64,000 nt of DNA from Paraspadella gotoi (taxonomy: Eukaryota > Chaetognatha): contig CM119266.1 of NCBI GenBank assembly GCA_051294375.1, positions 18,470,087 to 18,534,086 on the forward strand. The letters run 5' to 3'. The position numbers and the translations under genes were made by a program. Positions 29,201 through 42,200 of this stretch are shown here, piece by piece (the first letter of the stretch is position 1; the number at the start of each line of letters is the position of its first letter). Below the pieces are notes generated by a model that saw only the letters and a program-made list of their open reading frames with translations, was not told the origin of the DNA and ran no database searches.

Positions 29201-30658
29201 TTTTTTGGCAGTAGAATGGAGGTGTCGGTGACGTTGTCGGTGACGTTGTTGGCATTTCCGTCGCCAGTGACGATCTCTCGCAGGTGAATATTCTCGACTT
29301 CGACAACAGAATTCTCCTCATTTTTCTCGTCTTCGTCTCGGATTGGGTTCGTCACCGACTTGTCGGCCGCTTCACTCGCGTCGGCCTCTTCACTCGCGTC
29401 GGCCTCTTCACTCGCGTCGGCCTCTTCCCTCGCATCGGCATAGAATTCCCCAGGTTCTTCTGTGTCCGTAAATTTCAAGTTTTTTACGTTGGTCAATTGT
29501 CGGTCCGCGTCGGCGCCTTCCTCCTCCTTGTCGGCGCCTTCCTCCTCCTTGTCGGCGCCGTCCTCCACCTTTGCGTCGGCGCCGTCCTCTTTTGCGTCGG
29601 TAGACGCCTCTTCCCTCTGTCCCTTTTCGTCGCCAAAGTCTTTCTCCTCCACGATAATGGGATCGTCGTCGTCATTGTTGTTGTTGTTTTCCTCATATTC
29701 TTTGACCGATTCGTTGTTGTTGTTATTCTCTTCTTTTTCGTATTTTTCCTCTTCTTCCATATTGTTCTCTTCTTTGTTCCTGTTCTCCGCGGCCATCGAC
29801 GGGAGTTCTATCTCGACGATTTCTACGAAGTTGTCGTTGTTCGAACTCAAGATGTTCCACTCGAACAAATCCATCCTTTTTCGATCTCTTGATATTAAAT
29901 TAAATCCTTTTTTTCAATTAAAATAAATAAACAAGAAGAAAGGAAATTTCGGCGAGGGTCGACTAAGCTGAGGGGGAGTCGGTATGGCCTCGGGGTAGAG
30001 GGAGAGAGTTTTCAAATGCGTCTAGGCTGCGTGATATGATAGATAGCGCTGGCTTACGAAAATAATTAATTATTGATAATTATTGATATACGTTTTATGG
30101 TCTAAACTGAGATTAAATTAATTAAATTAGTCTTGAAAGTTGTCTTTCTTATCACAGATGGCAATTAGAAATGTGATAGCGTACAGATTAGTTGTTTGAA
30201 AAAAAGCATTGTGTGTTCAGCTAAACATTACTTTCTTTCTCGTCGACAGGGAACTTCGGCGGAAACGAGCGGCGGTTTGCTCATTTGTCTGCCAAGAGAA
30301 CAAGCGGCCGCGTTTTGCAAAGACATAGAAAAAACAGAAAATTGTCAGGTGATATTGAGTGACAGTGAATTAAATTCGTGTTATATTTAAATCTTCCCAT
30401 CCCTTTCCAAAACAAATTCTCTGTTTGAACCTGGTAGAAAAATAATAATCAGTCTCTTCAACTTGCTGTTTAATTTATTGATAAAAACTTAAATTATTTT
30501 TATCCAATTCTGCTTTAATTAAATGCTGAAAAACCCTTTCTTAATTTTAGGCTTGGATCATCGGAATCGTGGAAAAGGGGAACCGAACGGCGAGGATCAT
30601 TGATAAACCGAGAGTCATCGAAGTTCCCGCCAAAGAAAAGGACGGAGAGCTCTGGTAG
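26292..30658 (+). CDS. SEPHS1: Selenophosphate synthetase 1 (non-selenocysteine form)
   Basis: Eight phase-matched exons: 26292-26579, 26841-26967, 27044-27144, 27272-27409, 27583-27767, 27883-28021, 30250-30348 and 30551-30658, giving 394 residues (human SEPHS1 has 392). Family blocks run end to end: [123 protein letters not shown] and [20 protein letters not shown]. Selenophosphate synthetases make selenophosphate from selenide and ATP; SEPHS1 forms lack Sec and act in redox and vitamin-B6 homeostasis rather than selenium donation. The Sec/Cys region reads RGKCKVPQ, one residue short of KGTGCKVPQ. GMGCSV replaces GMDTCV, losing a Mg-coordinating Asp. The other metal Asps (TTDFF, ATDVSG) remain. 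Confidence 0.95.
28279..29874 (-). CDS. Antisense acidic protein nested in a SEPHS1 intron (candidate)
   Basis: A 310-codon ORF (29874-28942) starts [20 protein letters not shown] and is rich in Glu, Asp and Asn. It has in-frame repeats (DKEEEGA twice, EEADAS three times). A second open stretch (28768-28279) follows a TTTACAG acceptor and includes [19 protein letters not shown], ending NLCCC. Joining them through a GTTTGT donor at 28975 keeps frame but is uncertain. Repeats can create long antisense ORFs by chance, but 310 codons without a stop plus a sensible start favours a real gene. Function unknown; probably disordered. Confidence 0.45.
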
Positions 30659-33600
30659 AACTTACCTTTTGGAAACTGTCAATAAGTAGAACAAGTTAGT
30701 GTTAGCTTTCCTCTCAGTCACCAATCTAGTTGTTACTAGCTTTCGTTAAGACATTTAACGAAACTAATAGAAAGCTAGATACGAACGTTCCTCTTAAAAA
30801 CTTGATTACAAATGATTTAAACTTTGTTTATCTCAAGATATTTCGAATTGATTTTGTTGATGGCGGAATCTTGTAACTCGACTATTTCTTTTTTTTAAAT
30901 TCATTTTATTGTTCCTATAAACCAATGAACATTGATTCCTAATTAAACGCTTTTTGTAAATACGTATTTCCTTTAGTTCAACTGTGAACTTAATTTTTCT
31001 TTTGTGATACTTGGCATTTTTCTTTGTTTTCACAATACAACATATTTTCAAGCGAAATATTAATTTTTAGGATTCTGCTAGTTTTCTGGTTATTTTAGTC
31101 TTCATTGTGATATCAAAATGGAGCAATAAAGTTTATACTTATAAGTAGGGATTAAGACGTGAGACGTCGGGTGAATTAATCGTATTTACTTCGCTTTGAA
31201 TTTCACTAAAATAAAAACTATTGCTCTGTGACGTAAGATGTTATTTTCTTATTTGTTATCAGTTAGTCTACGAAACTTATACATATAAATTCGTTATATA
31301 TATTCTTTCAACATCACATTTTGCTGTTTGGGGAGTCAAAAATGTCCGAATTAATATCGATCTTTGTTCAAATATTTTTGTTAACGACGTTTCGCTGCAC
31401 TGTTGTCTGACATTTGAATAGATCGATCTTTGGCGACATCCAAAAAAAAGATTTGATACAAATCCGACACTGAACAAAAGTCACTGCACTGCATTGCAGT
31501 CTGCTTTTGGTCATTACTTCACATCCTTTTCACGTTGTGTATAATGAACTAATTTATTTATTATACTAATTTTATTATTCTGGAATATAATTTATTAGAG
31601 AAGGACCCATAAAGGTTGAAGGCCCTGAAGGAATTAATGTTTGAAAAGGGGCCAAAAGATTTTCTCCATTCTGCAGTCGAAGAAGTGAACAAAGGACTCA
31701 TTATTTTGAATCCTTTTTCTTCCGTTTTGACCTCTTCCTTTCACGACGACGAATGAAACCTCAAAACCACTTGACACAATTGACCCATAGGAGCCGAGGT
31801 CGTTCCCGTTTCAGAACCTTCGTCACCCGGATTAAAAGTGTGGGTCCGTTGGTTAAAACACCTGGACGCCAATTGAAGCCAGGCATGATGAAAGCAAAAG
31901 ATTGCGATGAATACAGGGTCTCCGGTCGAGAGGGCGGCGAGAGAACGGGCAAGTCCGTACGAGGATCTCAAAAGGGGCCTCGGAAGGAAAATAAACTGGA
32001 GCTAGAATTTGTCGTGTGTTTTCATCGATATCCCTTTCCTGCGCCACGGAAATCCCTTTCTTTAAATCTCTATTACTGACCTTTTGATGACGTGTGGAGC
32101 CAGAAAATGGCGTATGTCGCCAGGCTTTTGGCGCCAGAAGATTAGAATTGGCGCGCGTTGGGATGCCAGGTGTTAAGGTGGACCGAGGGTTGCCATGGGG
32201 TCACCTTTACAACAATACCCTCTTGCCTAGTTTTCATTAGACGCCGAAAATACCTTTTGAGAGACCCAAGACCACAACAATATCGCCATTGACACTCGGC
32301 ATTTTTATTTAAGAGGAAAGGTCATTTAGCATAACAATACGTAATCATTGATGTATTAGAGCTAATATATCGAGAAATACATTATAGTCATCAGTAATGA
32401 CAAAAAAAATAAGTTTTTATTTATATGTAAACATTCTGTTTTCAATCATTTTTTTTTTTTAATCAGTAAATAAAACAAAATTGTTAAGTTAATTGGGTAA
32501 GCACATTTTTTAAAGATTTGTTTTTCAATCTGGTTGTTAAAAAATTCTAGGTAAGAAGTTAAAAAACGGTATGGGATAATTTAGAAGGGGAGAATTAAAC
32601 AATTAATCTTGTTACTCTGTTGGTTTTCCAGTCATGAACAAAATCTTCAGTTATATAGATGGTAAAGAAATTCGAGCTACAATGAATCTACACTGAATTT
32701 GAAGAGTTGCAGCCTAAACTACTGCAATAATATTGATTTAAAAATTTGATGAGCAATCTTAAAAACACTTGTAAAAATGTAATAGAGAGACATTTTGATA
32801 AACGCGTTCCAGTTAGGAAGAATTCAGGGTTAAAGTTTAAAAACGTTTCATTTTCAAGGATACAAGTTGAAATTTAAAAATGTCTCTCTATTACATTTTT
32901 CTAATTCAGTAATAAAAAATTCATAAAAAATGTCAGATGGATTGGCTTTTTCATTTGACCTGCAACTCTTCAGATAGGTTTCTTTTATTTTATATTATAA
33001 TTAAAACCGATATAAAATGGCGTAGAATGCATCAAATGTTTAAAGTAAATACATTTTTGGAATCGCCAGGAGCTTTTGTACTCCATTTTGGCATATTTTG
33101 AAGTTGATTTGAATAACCCTTTTTCTTAAAGAGTCTTCTTCCTAACGAATTGAATCGGTCTGACCGCCACCGCCCTGTCGAACTCTCTAACCGAGACTGA
33201 AGAGCGTAGAAGATTTATTCTAGATTTAGAGCAATGGATTGCGGGAGGGCAAGGGAAGGTTGGGGAAAAAGCCCGTCCGGTGGGGGGCTGGAGCATGGCC
33301 TTCCTTGTTACCCGTCCAAACTGATGCGGAGTGTACACTGTACAGTGTACAGTGTACACGGACGGACGCGTCGACCGGCGGAGAATTAGATTTACGATCC
33401 TCTCTCTCTCTCTCTCCAGGGGCGAAGAACTTCGCTGACGCAACCCGAAGTAATCACCTTCCCGCCTTCCACTCATCATTTTCGAGTTATGACCAATTTG
33501 ATGGTCATCGCTAAGTTAAGTATTGCTACTAAATTATGATCCTGTTTCTAATCACCACTCGAGAAATTAACGATCAATAGAGTTGCCAAACTGTCTTCTA

Positions 33601-36600
33601 AAAGCGAAAGTTGTACCATCGCGAATCCCGAGGTTTTATGTAATGATCGAGTCTTTTATTACAAGTTAAATGAAGTCTACGCTCTAGGAACTCTTTAAAA
33701 TGACAACTCTCTTCGTAGAGACGACGATTAAAATAATAACCCAACTCGTAATCTTGACCCTCGAAACGAGAATGTTAATCGTTTTTCGTCGTCGTCGTCG
33801 TCGAAGTAGTCTTAGTTATCTTCGTTGTCGTCGTCGTTTCTTCTGCGTTCTGGTGGCTTCTTTTTTTTTTTCTTTTTCTTTTCAGAAGAGAAAGTCAATT
33901 GTTGGCGAAGACAATAGGGCTTTTTGTGAGAAAAGGGGGGGAAAAAGGGGAAAAAAAGTTGTTTTCGATATTTTGGTTGTTGTTGTTCCTTTTGTTTTAG
34001 TTGATGACTTTTAAGGTAGTCATTAGATTAGTATATGTTTGATCTACTTCATTGCTATATATTTGCATGATTAATATTACCAGCGTTTGAGAATTTGAAG
34101 TATATATATATATATATATTTACTTACAGTTCACGAGTTTTGAATTCACTTTTTGATTACTGAATTAGACTTTGTATTTCTTTATCTGTTTATTGTTGAT
34201 GATTCCTGTTAATGAATCCAACTTTTTAAATTAAATAAACTTCTCATTAACAAAATCCGAAAATGTCGAGACGGGCGTTTTATACTAAGTGAAAATAAAA
34301 ACAAACGGAAAGAAATGATCCGTACTGTGCACTGTGCAGTGTGCAGGTTTTTACTCTAGGGTAAGAGAAAAAATTGTAGCTTTAATCCTTTTTAAGTAAC
34401 AGAATTTCAAAAAGAAAGAAAAATAAACTATTTTTTGATCAAGCATGTTTTCTTACTTCTATAATCTATTAATCCAAGCATGAATGGCAAAATGTAAACA
34501 AAACAAGGGTATAAAATCCTCGTTAACCTTAATTTAAAGCGTGAAACAAATTTTTTACCCTAACCAAGATATGTCGCTCCGCGCTTAGAAAAAAATCCGA
34601 AAGAACGAAGCGGTTTCTGATAATTTTGGTTCCTAGCAATTTTTGCACCAGTAGCGCAGTAAATATTACAAAACCATGGATGATTTCTGAAACTGCAGTG
34701 TTTGGGCTATCCAACGCAGCCGGAACAAAGAAAATCCATAAAGGTTTTGACTAATTTCCTTTTGAATTTTTTGTTATTTTGCGGTATTTATTGTAGAAGT
34801 CAAATAAATATACAGCGGTCATGCACTGATTCCGATTCTGTTGGGTTTAGCCTATCTTTCAAGAACATAACGAAAAAAATAACTTGACGTCATAGTAAGA
34901 AATAATAGCAATTATTCCAAATTTTTTCTCAAAATTTTTCATCATTTTTCTTTATTACTGTTTTTGCCAAACATGCCCTTTAAAATTATAAAAATAAAAG
35001 GTAAATTTTGTTGACGGAACAAAGAAAATTCATTGATATCATAGTCTCAATATGGAGTCTTGAAATACCTCATTTTCTTCGTAATTTACTCCTTTATTGA
35101 AAAAGGCCTTGTATTATAATAAAAATTGAAAACAACAATTTAACCATACAGCTTCATGCATTAGTGTGTTATTGAAAGATTGTAGTGGTTTTTTAATAAA
35201 AATTGTTTATATTAATATAGCTAATGGGCAATATGCAAATTTGCAAATTTGCACCTGAAGATGACCAAAATTTAAAAATATGATAATACAGTCTTTTAGC
35301 CCTATGTCAGTAGTTTTTAAATCAGGGAGAACAAAGTTTGAACTCCTAAATTTTCATATTTAAATCATATGTTTTTTAAGGTTGTTTAATGATTTTTTAA
35401 TTATTTTTTCTTTTCAACAAAATTATAATTTATTATCCTTAGTAATTATATAAACGTTTGAGGTATAGATAATCTTAGTTTGCATAATAAACATAATTCA
35501 ATCTTTTCTCTTTCAGAATCTTTATTTTTTTATTTTTTTAAATACGGCCAAGTATGTTTAATTTAATTTCAAACGTTGTTATACTTTTGACTAAGATTTC
35601 GATACAGAATAAAGAAAAAATCCTTTGAAACGTTTGAGAAAAATTATATGGAAAAGATGCCCCAAAATTATGGCTTTAATATGATACCAGTCTCATCGTT
35701 CTATCATTTTTGTTTCAAAAGATATCAAAGAAAATCATTTTTTTTATTACCAATTTAGTCACTCGGCCGAAGCTAAAAATTTAAGTTGAACCAAAAGAAA
35801 ATTTAACCAACGCAGATTTGTTTTAAAAATTGGGCGTGAAAAATGACCATTTTTTAAAGATTAGTTTTCAATGCGTGAATCAATTGATATGAAATGTTGC
35901 ATCAACAATATTGACATCATTTCCTATCAGTAAATGTAAAAATATTTAAAATAACATTATAAACGACCAGGTAACTTGCCTATCTCGCTAACCGTCTTTT
36001 CTTCAACTTGAAGATGCTTTTCTCTTTATGCGTCTTCGTTTTGTTTACATAACAATCTTTCGACGTCGCCTATAACGCAAAGTGAACATACGTACTTAAT
36101 CGCTCGCTCTCTGCATATGATTTTTTTTTAAAAGTTGTATCAGTTTAGTAAGATTCTTCCGCAAAGGTTGGGCGAATTAATGAGCCGAACGATCATCAAA
36201 TGAAATTCTTCTTAGGACCAGATTCAAGATAATTGTCTGCTCGACCCAAATCTTGTCGTCCGGGTGTCGTTGGTTGAAGTCAATTTCCTCGGCCGAATCT
36301 CGCCGACGAGTCGAAACGGAACGATAGATATTAAATGTTCATTAAAGTTCTTTAAAATCTCGTGTTATTTTAAAATAAAAAAAAAAGAGAAAGAAAGTAA
36401 GAGGGAGTGAGGAAAGGAAGGAATCGCGAATCTAAGAACGAAAAGAGCGCAAGTGACATAAGAAGATGAAAATTTCAGGTTTTAATCTTATAAATTCAAT
36501 TTTTAAATCAGGTCAGCTTTGATTAAAAATTTAAGGTTATGACTTGATAATTCAATTACGGAACACTGGTTTTGGTTGCCATAGAGATCATTTATTTGTT

Positions 36601-38271
36601 GTGAGCATTTTTTTACGCTGATGATATAGCTTTGTTACCTCCAACGATTTCTGGTATAAAAAAAAAGATTTATATATGTGCTAAGTTGCTAACTATAGTA
36701 GTAGCAATGCTATTAGTTTTAATTTTAATAAAACAAAAACAGTGTATTTTGACAAACAAAAGTATTGTATTAACAAAGATTAATTAATTAATTAAAGGTG
36801 TTAATCTGTAATGCTGTATGCCCTTTTGAATGTACCTGCTTTAGAATATTTTGGCGCAGACGCACGTGGTGGTCGTTCACCACATATGTGAAAGGCTTTT
36901 CTCTTAAGTAAGCTTCTATCCGACTAAATATCAACATATTCGTATGTATTTCTATGTCAGTGATCATAGAAATGGTTACTACTATAACTATTGTTGAAGT
37001 TTGAAGTTTGCGAAATTCATAACGAACTGGATGTCAAATCAACGAACAAACGAAAGGTATAACTAAAATGATTGTTCTCTAAATGTAACTGACCGACTTT
37101 CGCCATAAGAGCAAAATACTAAAATTCTAAATTATCTAAACTACTAAAATTACTAATTTCTTTGATTTTCAATCCTATCGAGTGATCGAACGTTTTCTCT
37201 CGCTTTTCTTTCTTTTTCTCTTGCTTTCCTATTTTCACCTTTTGTCTTTTTCCCTCCCAACTTGTCAGCTTTCTCCGTGTTCTTTCCATCTGTTTTCGAA
37301 TTTTGAGCTTCCGTCGTCATCGTCGTCGTCGTTGTCACCATCGTCATCTCCATCGTCGTTGTGACCCACCTGACCCGAGTCTCTTGGCCCGACACCGAAA
37401 AAATCCCTCGACTTCTCGAGATTCGCACAATGGATCGCTATGGGTCGACGAGGTAAGGGGCTTCACTTGCCGCGGCATCGCACAATGGGAATCGGAATTG
37501 AATTCAAGCCTCTTCCTCACCCGGTCGTGACTTCTCCTCTTCCTCTTCCCCATATTTCTGAGCTCACCATCTCTGCCTTCACCATTTCATTTCATTTCAG
37601 CTCTCCAAGTTATTTGGTTCAAAGTCAACGAAAAAATAAAATTATAATTTTCTTCATTTTCTTCGATTTCCCGGTCAACAAATTGCAACTAGGCGATTCT
37701 GCCACTCTCTACAATCTATTTTCATATCTTCAGCGCACTCCGTTATTGGCGACGATATCGTTGTTCTATCTTCAGGCCACTCGCTATTTCGCCATCGACG
37801 ATTTTGGCATTTTGCCATCATCTCGGTCAAATATATTCCTACAATCTACATCCTCTGTTGCCAATTTTCGCCATCACCTCATTTGAAATTTCATCTCTAA
37901 TTGTTAAAAAACCAACAAAAATATCAAGAAATAAATTCTAACTTTTATCCTCATCACTACGCAACTTAAAATTCGATAGACTCTCATAAAAAAGTTCTCA
38001 AAAATCCGCGAAAGAGATTTTTAAGAATCGCGTTCCGTTTCCATGGTAGCGATACAACGCGTCTTTACCGATTTCGATCGTCATAGAGAGTAAGAGAATC
38101 TATTGCGATCGATTTCGTCCTTTCATAGACTTACCCTTCGAGTCAAATCGCCACACCTTCCCAGTAAGCTGTCTACAGAAAAACTGTAAGAATAAACGAA
38201 AAACTTATAAATAATAAACAAACTATAAATATTTCCTCTCGATTAAAATAAAATAAAGCAAAACGCAAAAA
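30659..38271. other. Long AT-rich region without a recognised gene
   Basis: Short ORFs only. A polyadenylation-type AATAAA lies at 31125 downstream of the SEPHS1-like stop. A foldback structure lies at 32690-32985, GTGTACA palindromic repeats at 33331 and a related one at 34325, (TA)n at 34101-34120, and CGTCGT-rich stretches at 33785 and 37313. A purine-rich patch is at 36378-36425. Confidence 0.5.
32690..32985. repeat. Foldback (inverted-repeat) element
   Basis: Inner arms aaaaatgtaatagagagaca (about 32773) and tgtctctctattacattttt (about 32880) are complementary over about 24 bp. Outer arms gaagagttgcag (about 32701) and ctgcaactcttc (about 32962) are also complementary. Could be a small MITE or a transcribed hairpin. 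Confidence 0.5.
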
Positions 38272-39119
38272 ATGTCCCCTTCCAAAGAAAAAATCGTCGC
38301 CACCGACGAGATTGCAGACCCGATTGCGAAGCCGAATCCTGGCGCCACCACGAGCTCTGGAACCGCAGAAGATGCAACCGCTGAGAAGCAGACGTCTTCG
38401 GCTCAGAAGCGGAAAGCGGAAAAGGAGCCGTCCGTGTCTGGGAAGCGGAATTCGAGAAGTTCGAATTTTGCTGGTCAGAGGAGCGAAAAGAAGGAGCAGA
38501 GGGAAGGAGCGCTGGAGTCAAACCCACCCTCTCTCTTTCAGGAGAGGATCTCGGAAGACGGCTCAGTAGCCGTCCCCGTCACTTCATCTCCCTCCATAAT
38601 CTCTACCTTTTCCTCCTCTTCTTCCTCCTGTCTCTCACCTCCTTCTTCTCCTCCTCCTCCTCCTCCACCTGCTCGTCGTAAGAAGGAGTTCTACTATTGC
38701 TGGTCCAACTGGAACAAAGGAGAAGTCCCAGACGATTTCCCGACGAAAAGGTGGAGGCGCGCCCACTTCCGGCGACGCGACCACGCCTACAATTCCAAAT
38801 ACGGCTGGAATCGTCACTTGGTCGGAGTGGAGTGGGTTAAGTTTGATTCGAAGCTCCGAGGAAGTGAAGTAGAAGCGGACAGTGACGTAGAGTCGGAGTT
38901 GGAGGAGGGAGGAAGTGGAGCAGAGTCGGAGCAGGAGCGGATGCCTCCACTCGGCGTCGATGAAGAATTCGAAGACTACATCCATCCCGAGTAAGTTTGG
39001 TTGATATTTTAATGCAAGTAAAATTGATTAATTTTTAGTTTTGATTTTTTTTATTTATAGTTTTACGTTTCTTTATCTTTCCCTATGTCTGTCCGTCAGT
39101 CTCTCTCTCTCACACTCAC

Positions 39120-39201
<82 letters not shown>

Positions 39202-42200
39202 ACCATTTCTCTCTTTTTATTTTTAGTCTATATAAAATTTTTTTCTCCCAATTTTCCAATTTTTTTTTTCCGTCTTCTTTGTAACTTTTTCTACCTACTA
39301 TGAGGATTTGTCTCTTACTTTTTCTACTATGAGCATTTTCCCTTTACTTTCTATAGAAATTTGCTCTTCTGTCTGCACCCACTAGATCTTCACTTGAATT
39401 GCTTTACACAAATGGCAAATTTTTGTTTGTTTTGGTCTTAATAAACCAGATGGCTCCACAAACAAAAGAGCGTTTTTAAAACAAAATAGCAATGAAATTT
39501 AATTTTCGTATATCTTTTCTGAAACAAAAGAACAGTCCTATTAAATCTTCTTTGTATTTTTACCCTATTCTACTAGAGGGCTTTACAAAACAGGAGGCTT
39601 TTTGTAAGACAAAGGAACATTCAAAAAATTTTATCTGAACCCACTAGATCTTCACTTGCACCTGCTCTTCAACAAAATAGCAAGTGTTTTTTTCGATTTT
39701 TTTATAGTAAATATTTTTAAAAATAGTTTTTTTTTTATTTTTGCAAAATATGAAAATATGCAAAATTACCTGTTTTACTATTTTCTTGTTGCTTGCATTG
39801 TGAATGGCCTTCTTTTGCCGCATGCAACATAATCTTAAAAGTATAATGATCTCGCCAGACCTTACTATCAAAAAAATTAATAAAAAGTATTATAATCTAA
39901 TTTGCATATTGCAGTAAATCATGATTAAATGGAAATTCAACCAAAAAATATTTGAATCGATATGAAACAAAGAAAATGAATACACATTTTAACTTCCTCA
40001 CTGCCTCACTAATGGAACTTGATAACTAGATAGTTGAAAGCTAAAAAATTATGTAAGATGAAAAAATTATGCAAGTTGAAAAAATTATACAAATTAAAAA
40101 AATTATACAAGTTGAAAAAATTATGCAAGTTAAAAAAATTATGCAAGTTGAAAAAATTAGGCAAGTTGAAAAAATTATGCAAGATAAAAAAATTATACAA
40201 GTTGAAAAAATTATGCAAGTTAAAAAAATTATGCAAGTTTAAAAAATTATACAAGTTGAAAAAAGTATGCAAGTTGAAAAAAGTATACAAGTTGAAAAAA
40301 GTATGCAAGTTAAAAAAGTATGCAAGCTGGAAAAATTATACAATTTGAAAAAAATGATGCTAGTTGAAAAAATGATACAAGTTGAAAAAATGATAAACGC
40401 TAAAAAAATAATGCAAGCTAAAAAATTGATACAAGCTGAAAAATAATACAAGTTGAAAAAATGAAAAAGTTAAAAAATGATGCAAATTTATAAAAATATT
40501 ATTATTGCCGCAGTAACAGTTCAGTTTAAGCCTTTGAAAGCGATTTACATGTATTGGCGCAGCCACTGGTTAACTTAATGGTTAATATTTATCCCGTCTC
40601 TTCCTTTTCCCTTCATCAGATGCGACCCGGACGCGGATTCCCCTTACCCTCCTTTACCCTCGTGGGCCGTGCCTTCCTCTCCGCCCCCGTGCGAGAAGCC
40701 CTACTGCCTCCTAGGCTGCGTGTGCCCCAGCCTCAAGATCAAATGGCCCAAGATGAGCGAAAGGGCTGAACCCGTGTCGGGAGGTGATCAGTCTAGAGAA
40801 GGCATGGCGTCAGTTGTGGGCGGACGACAGAGGCCGAAGCTGCTGTCGATTGATGAAGTCAATTGGGACTCAATCCATTTATCCGGATCGGACGAGGAAA
40901 AAGAGGAGGAGGAGGAAAGGGAGAAGACGAGGAAGAGGAAGAGAGGAAGGAAGAGCGCCGCCCCGAAAAGGCAAGCGGCGCAGTCAAAGCCGCCGGCGTC
41001 GAGGGCGCGACCTATGGCGTCGGCGCGGCGAACGGCGTCTGCTTCGGCGTTGTCACCGCAACCGTCTAAGTCAGCATCTACGTTTGCACCAGAACCGTCT
41101 ACGTCGTTGGCAACCCAATCCACATCGAAGGCAACTCGCTCCACGAGATCATCCACTCGTGCTCGTTCTTTCGCTGCGGAGGCAGTAGCGGCTGCAGCAG
41201 AAGAAACGTCGCCGATATCGACTTCAACAGCAGCTGCATCAGCGGCGGCGACGTCATCTCCAGCGGCGTCGACCAAATCCAAAAGACGCCGTAGAACCTC
41301 CAAGTCCAGCGGCTCGGTCAATTCCGTTAAGTCTCAAAAAGGAGCGGCGTCGCAACCTGTCGTCGACGACGCAATCGAATCTGACGCCGCCTCCGTCGCC
41401 GAGACCGGTGTCAAATCGAGCGCGGCGCCAAGAAAGCGTCGTAATCCCGTTCGACGCTGCGCTCGATCTGCTCCTCCTACCGGCGTCATTTTCGATCTTC
41501 CTGTCGCCGCCGATTCTCAATCTGTCGACGTCGAACCAACGAAGATCAGCGACGACGAAGTTAACGTCACCGCCACCGGCGCCACGAGCGCCACTCGCGC
41601 CAACGCAAAGGGACGCAAATTGACGCCGAAAAGAAAGAATCTTGAGGCCGCCGCCGCTGCTGCCGCCGCTGCTGCTGCTGCCGCCGCCGCATCCGCTGAG
41701 GCCGACGCCATTTCCGGCACCACTCGCGCCACTCGCGCCACTCGCGCCACTCGCGCCAACGCAAAAGGACGCAAATTGACTGCTGCCGCCGCTGCTGCTG
41801 CCGCTGCTGCTGCCGCTGCTGCTGCCGCCGCTGCCCCAGCCGCCGAAGCCGACGCCGTTACCGGCGCCACTCCTGCCACTAGCGTCACTCGCGCCAACGA
41901 AAAGGGATGCAAATCGACGCCGAAAAGAAAGAATCTTGAGGCCGTCGTCGCCGCCATTACCGCCTCCGCTTCCGCCGCCGCTGCTGCTGCCGCCGCTGCC
42001 GCCGCTGCCGACACTTCAACCGCTTCAGAGTCTGCGCCCGCCGCTGCTGTCACTCCCACCGTCACTGCCGCGCCCTCCGCTACCACCGCTCTCGCCGCCG
42101 CAGCAACCGAAAGTGTAAATCTTAATGACGCTGCCACATCTAACAAGATTGCCGCCTCCAACGCCGCCACTGCTTCCGCCGATGGTGCTGCAGCTGCCTG

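Noticed and set aside
31741-32079. Overlapping ORFs and a tRNA-like patch
   Set aside because: No domain, and the A and B boxes do not fit a tRNA or the SINE families seen elsewhere.
40009-40451. Long ORFs on both strands made of KLKKLYK or FFNLHN repeats
   Set aside because: They arise from the 18-bp minisatellite, whose unit length is a multiple of three; no start context or flanking coding sequence.
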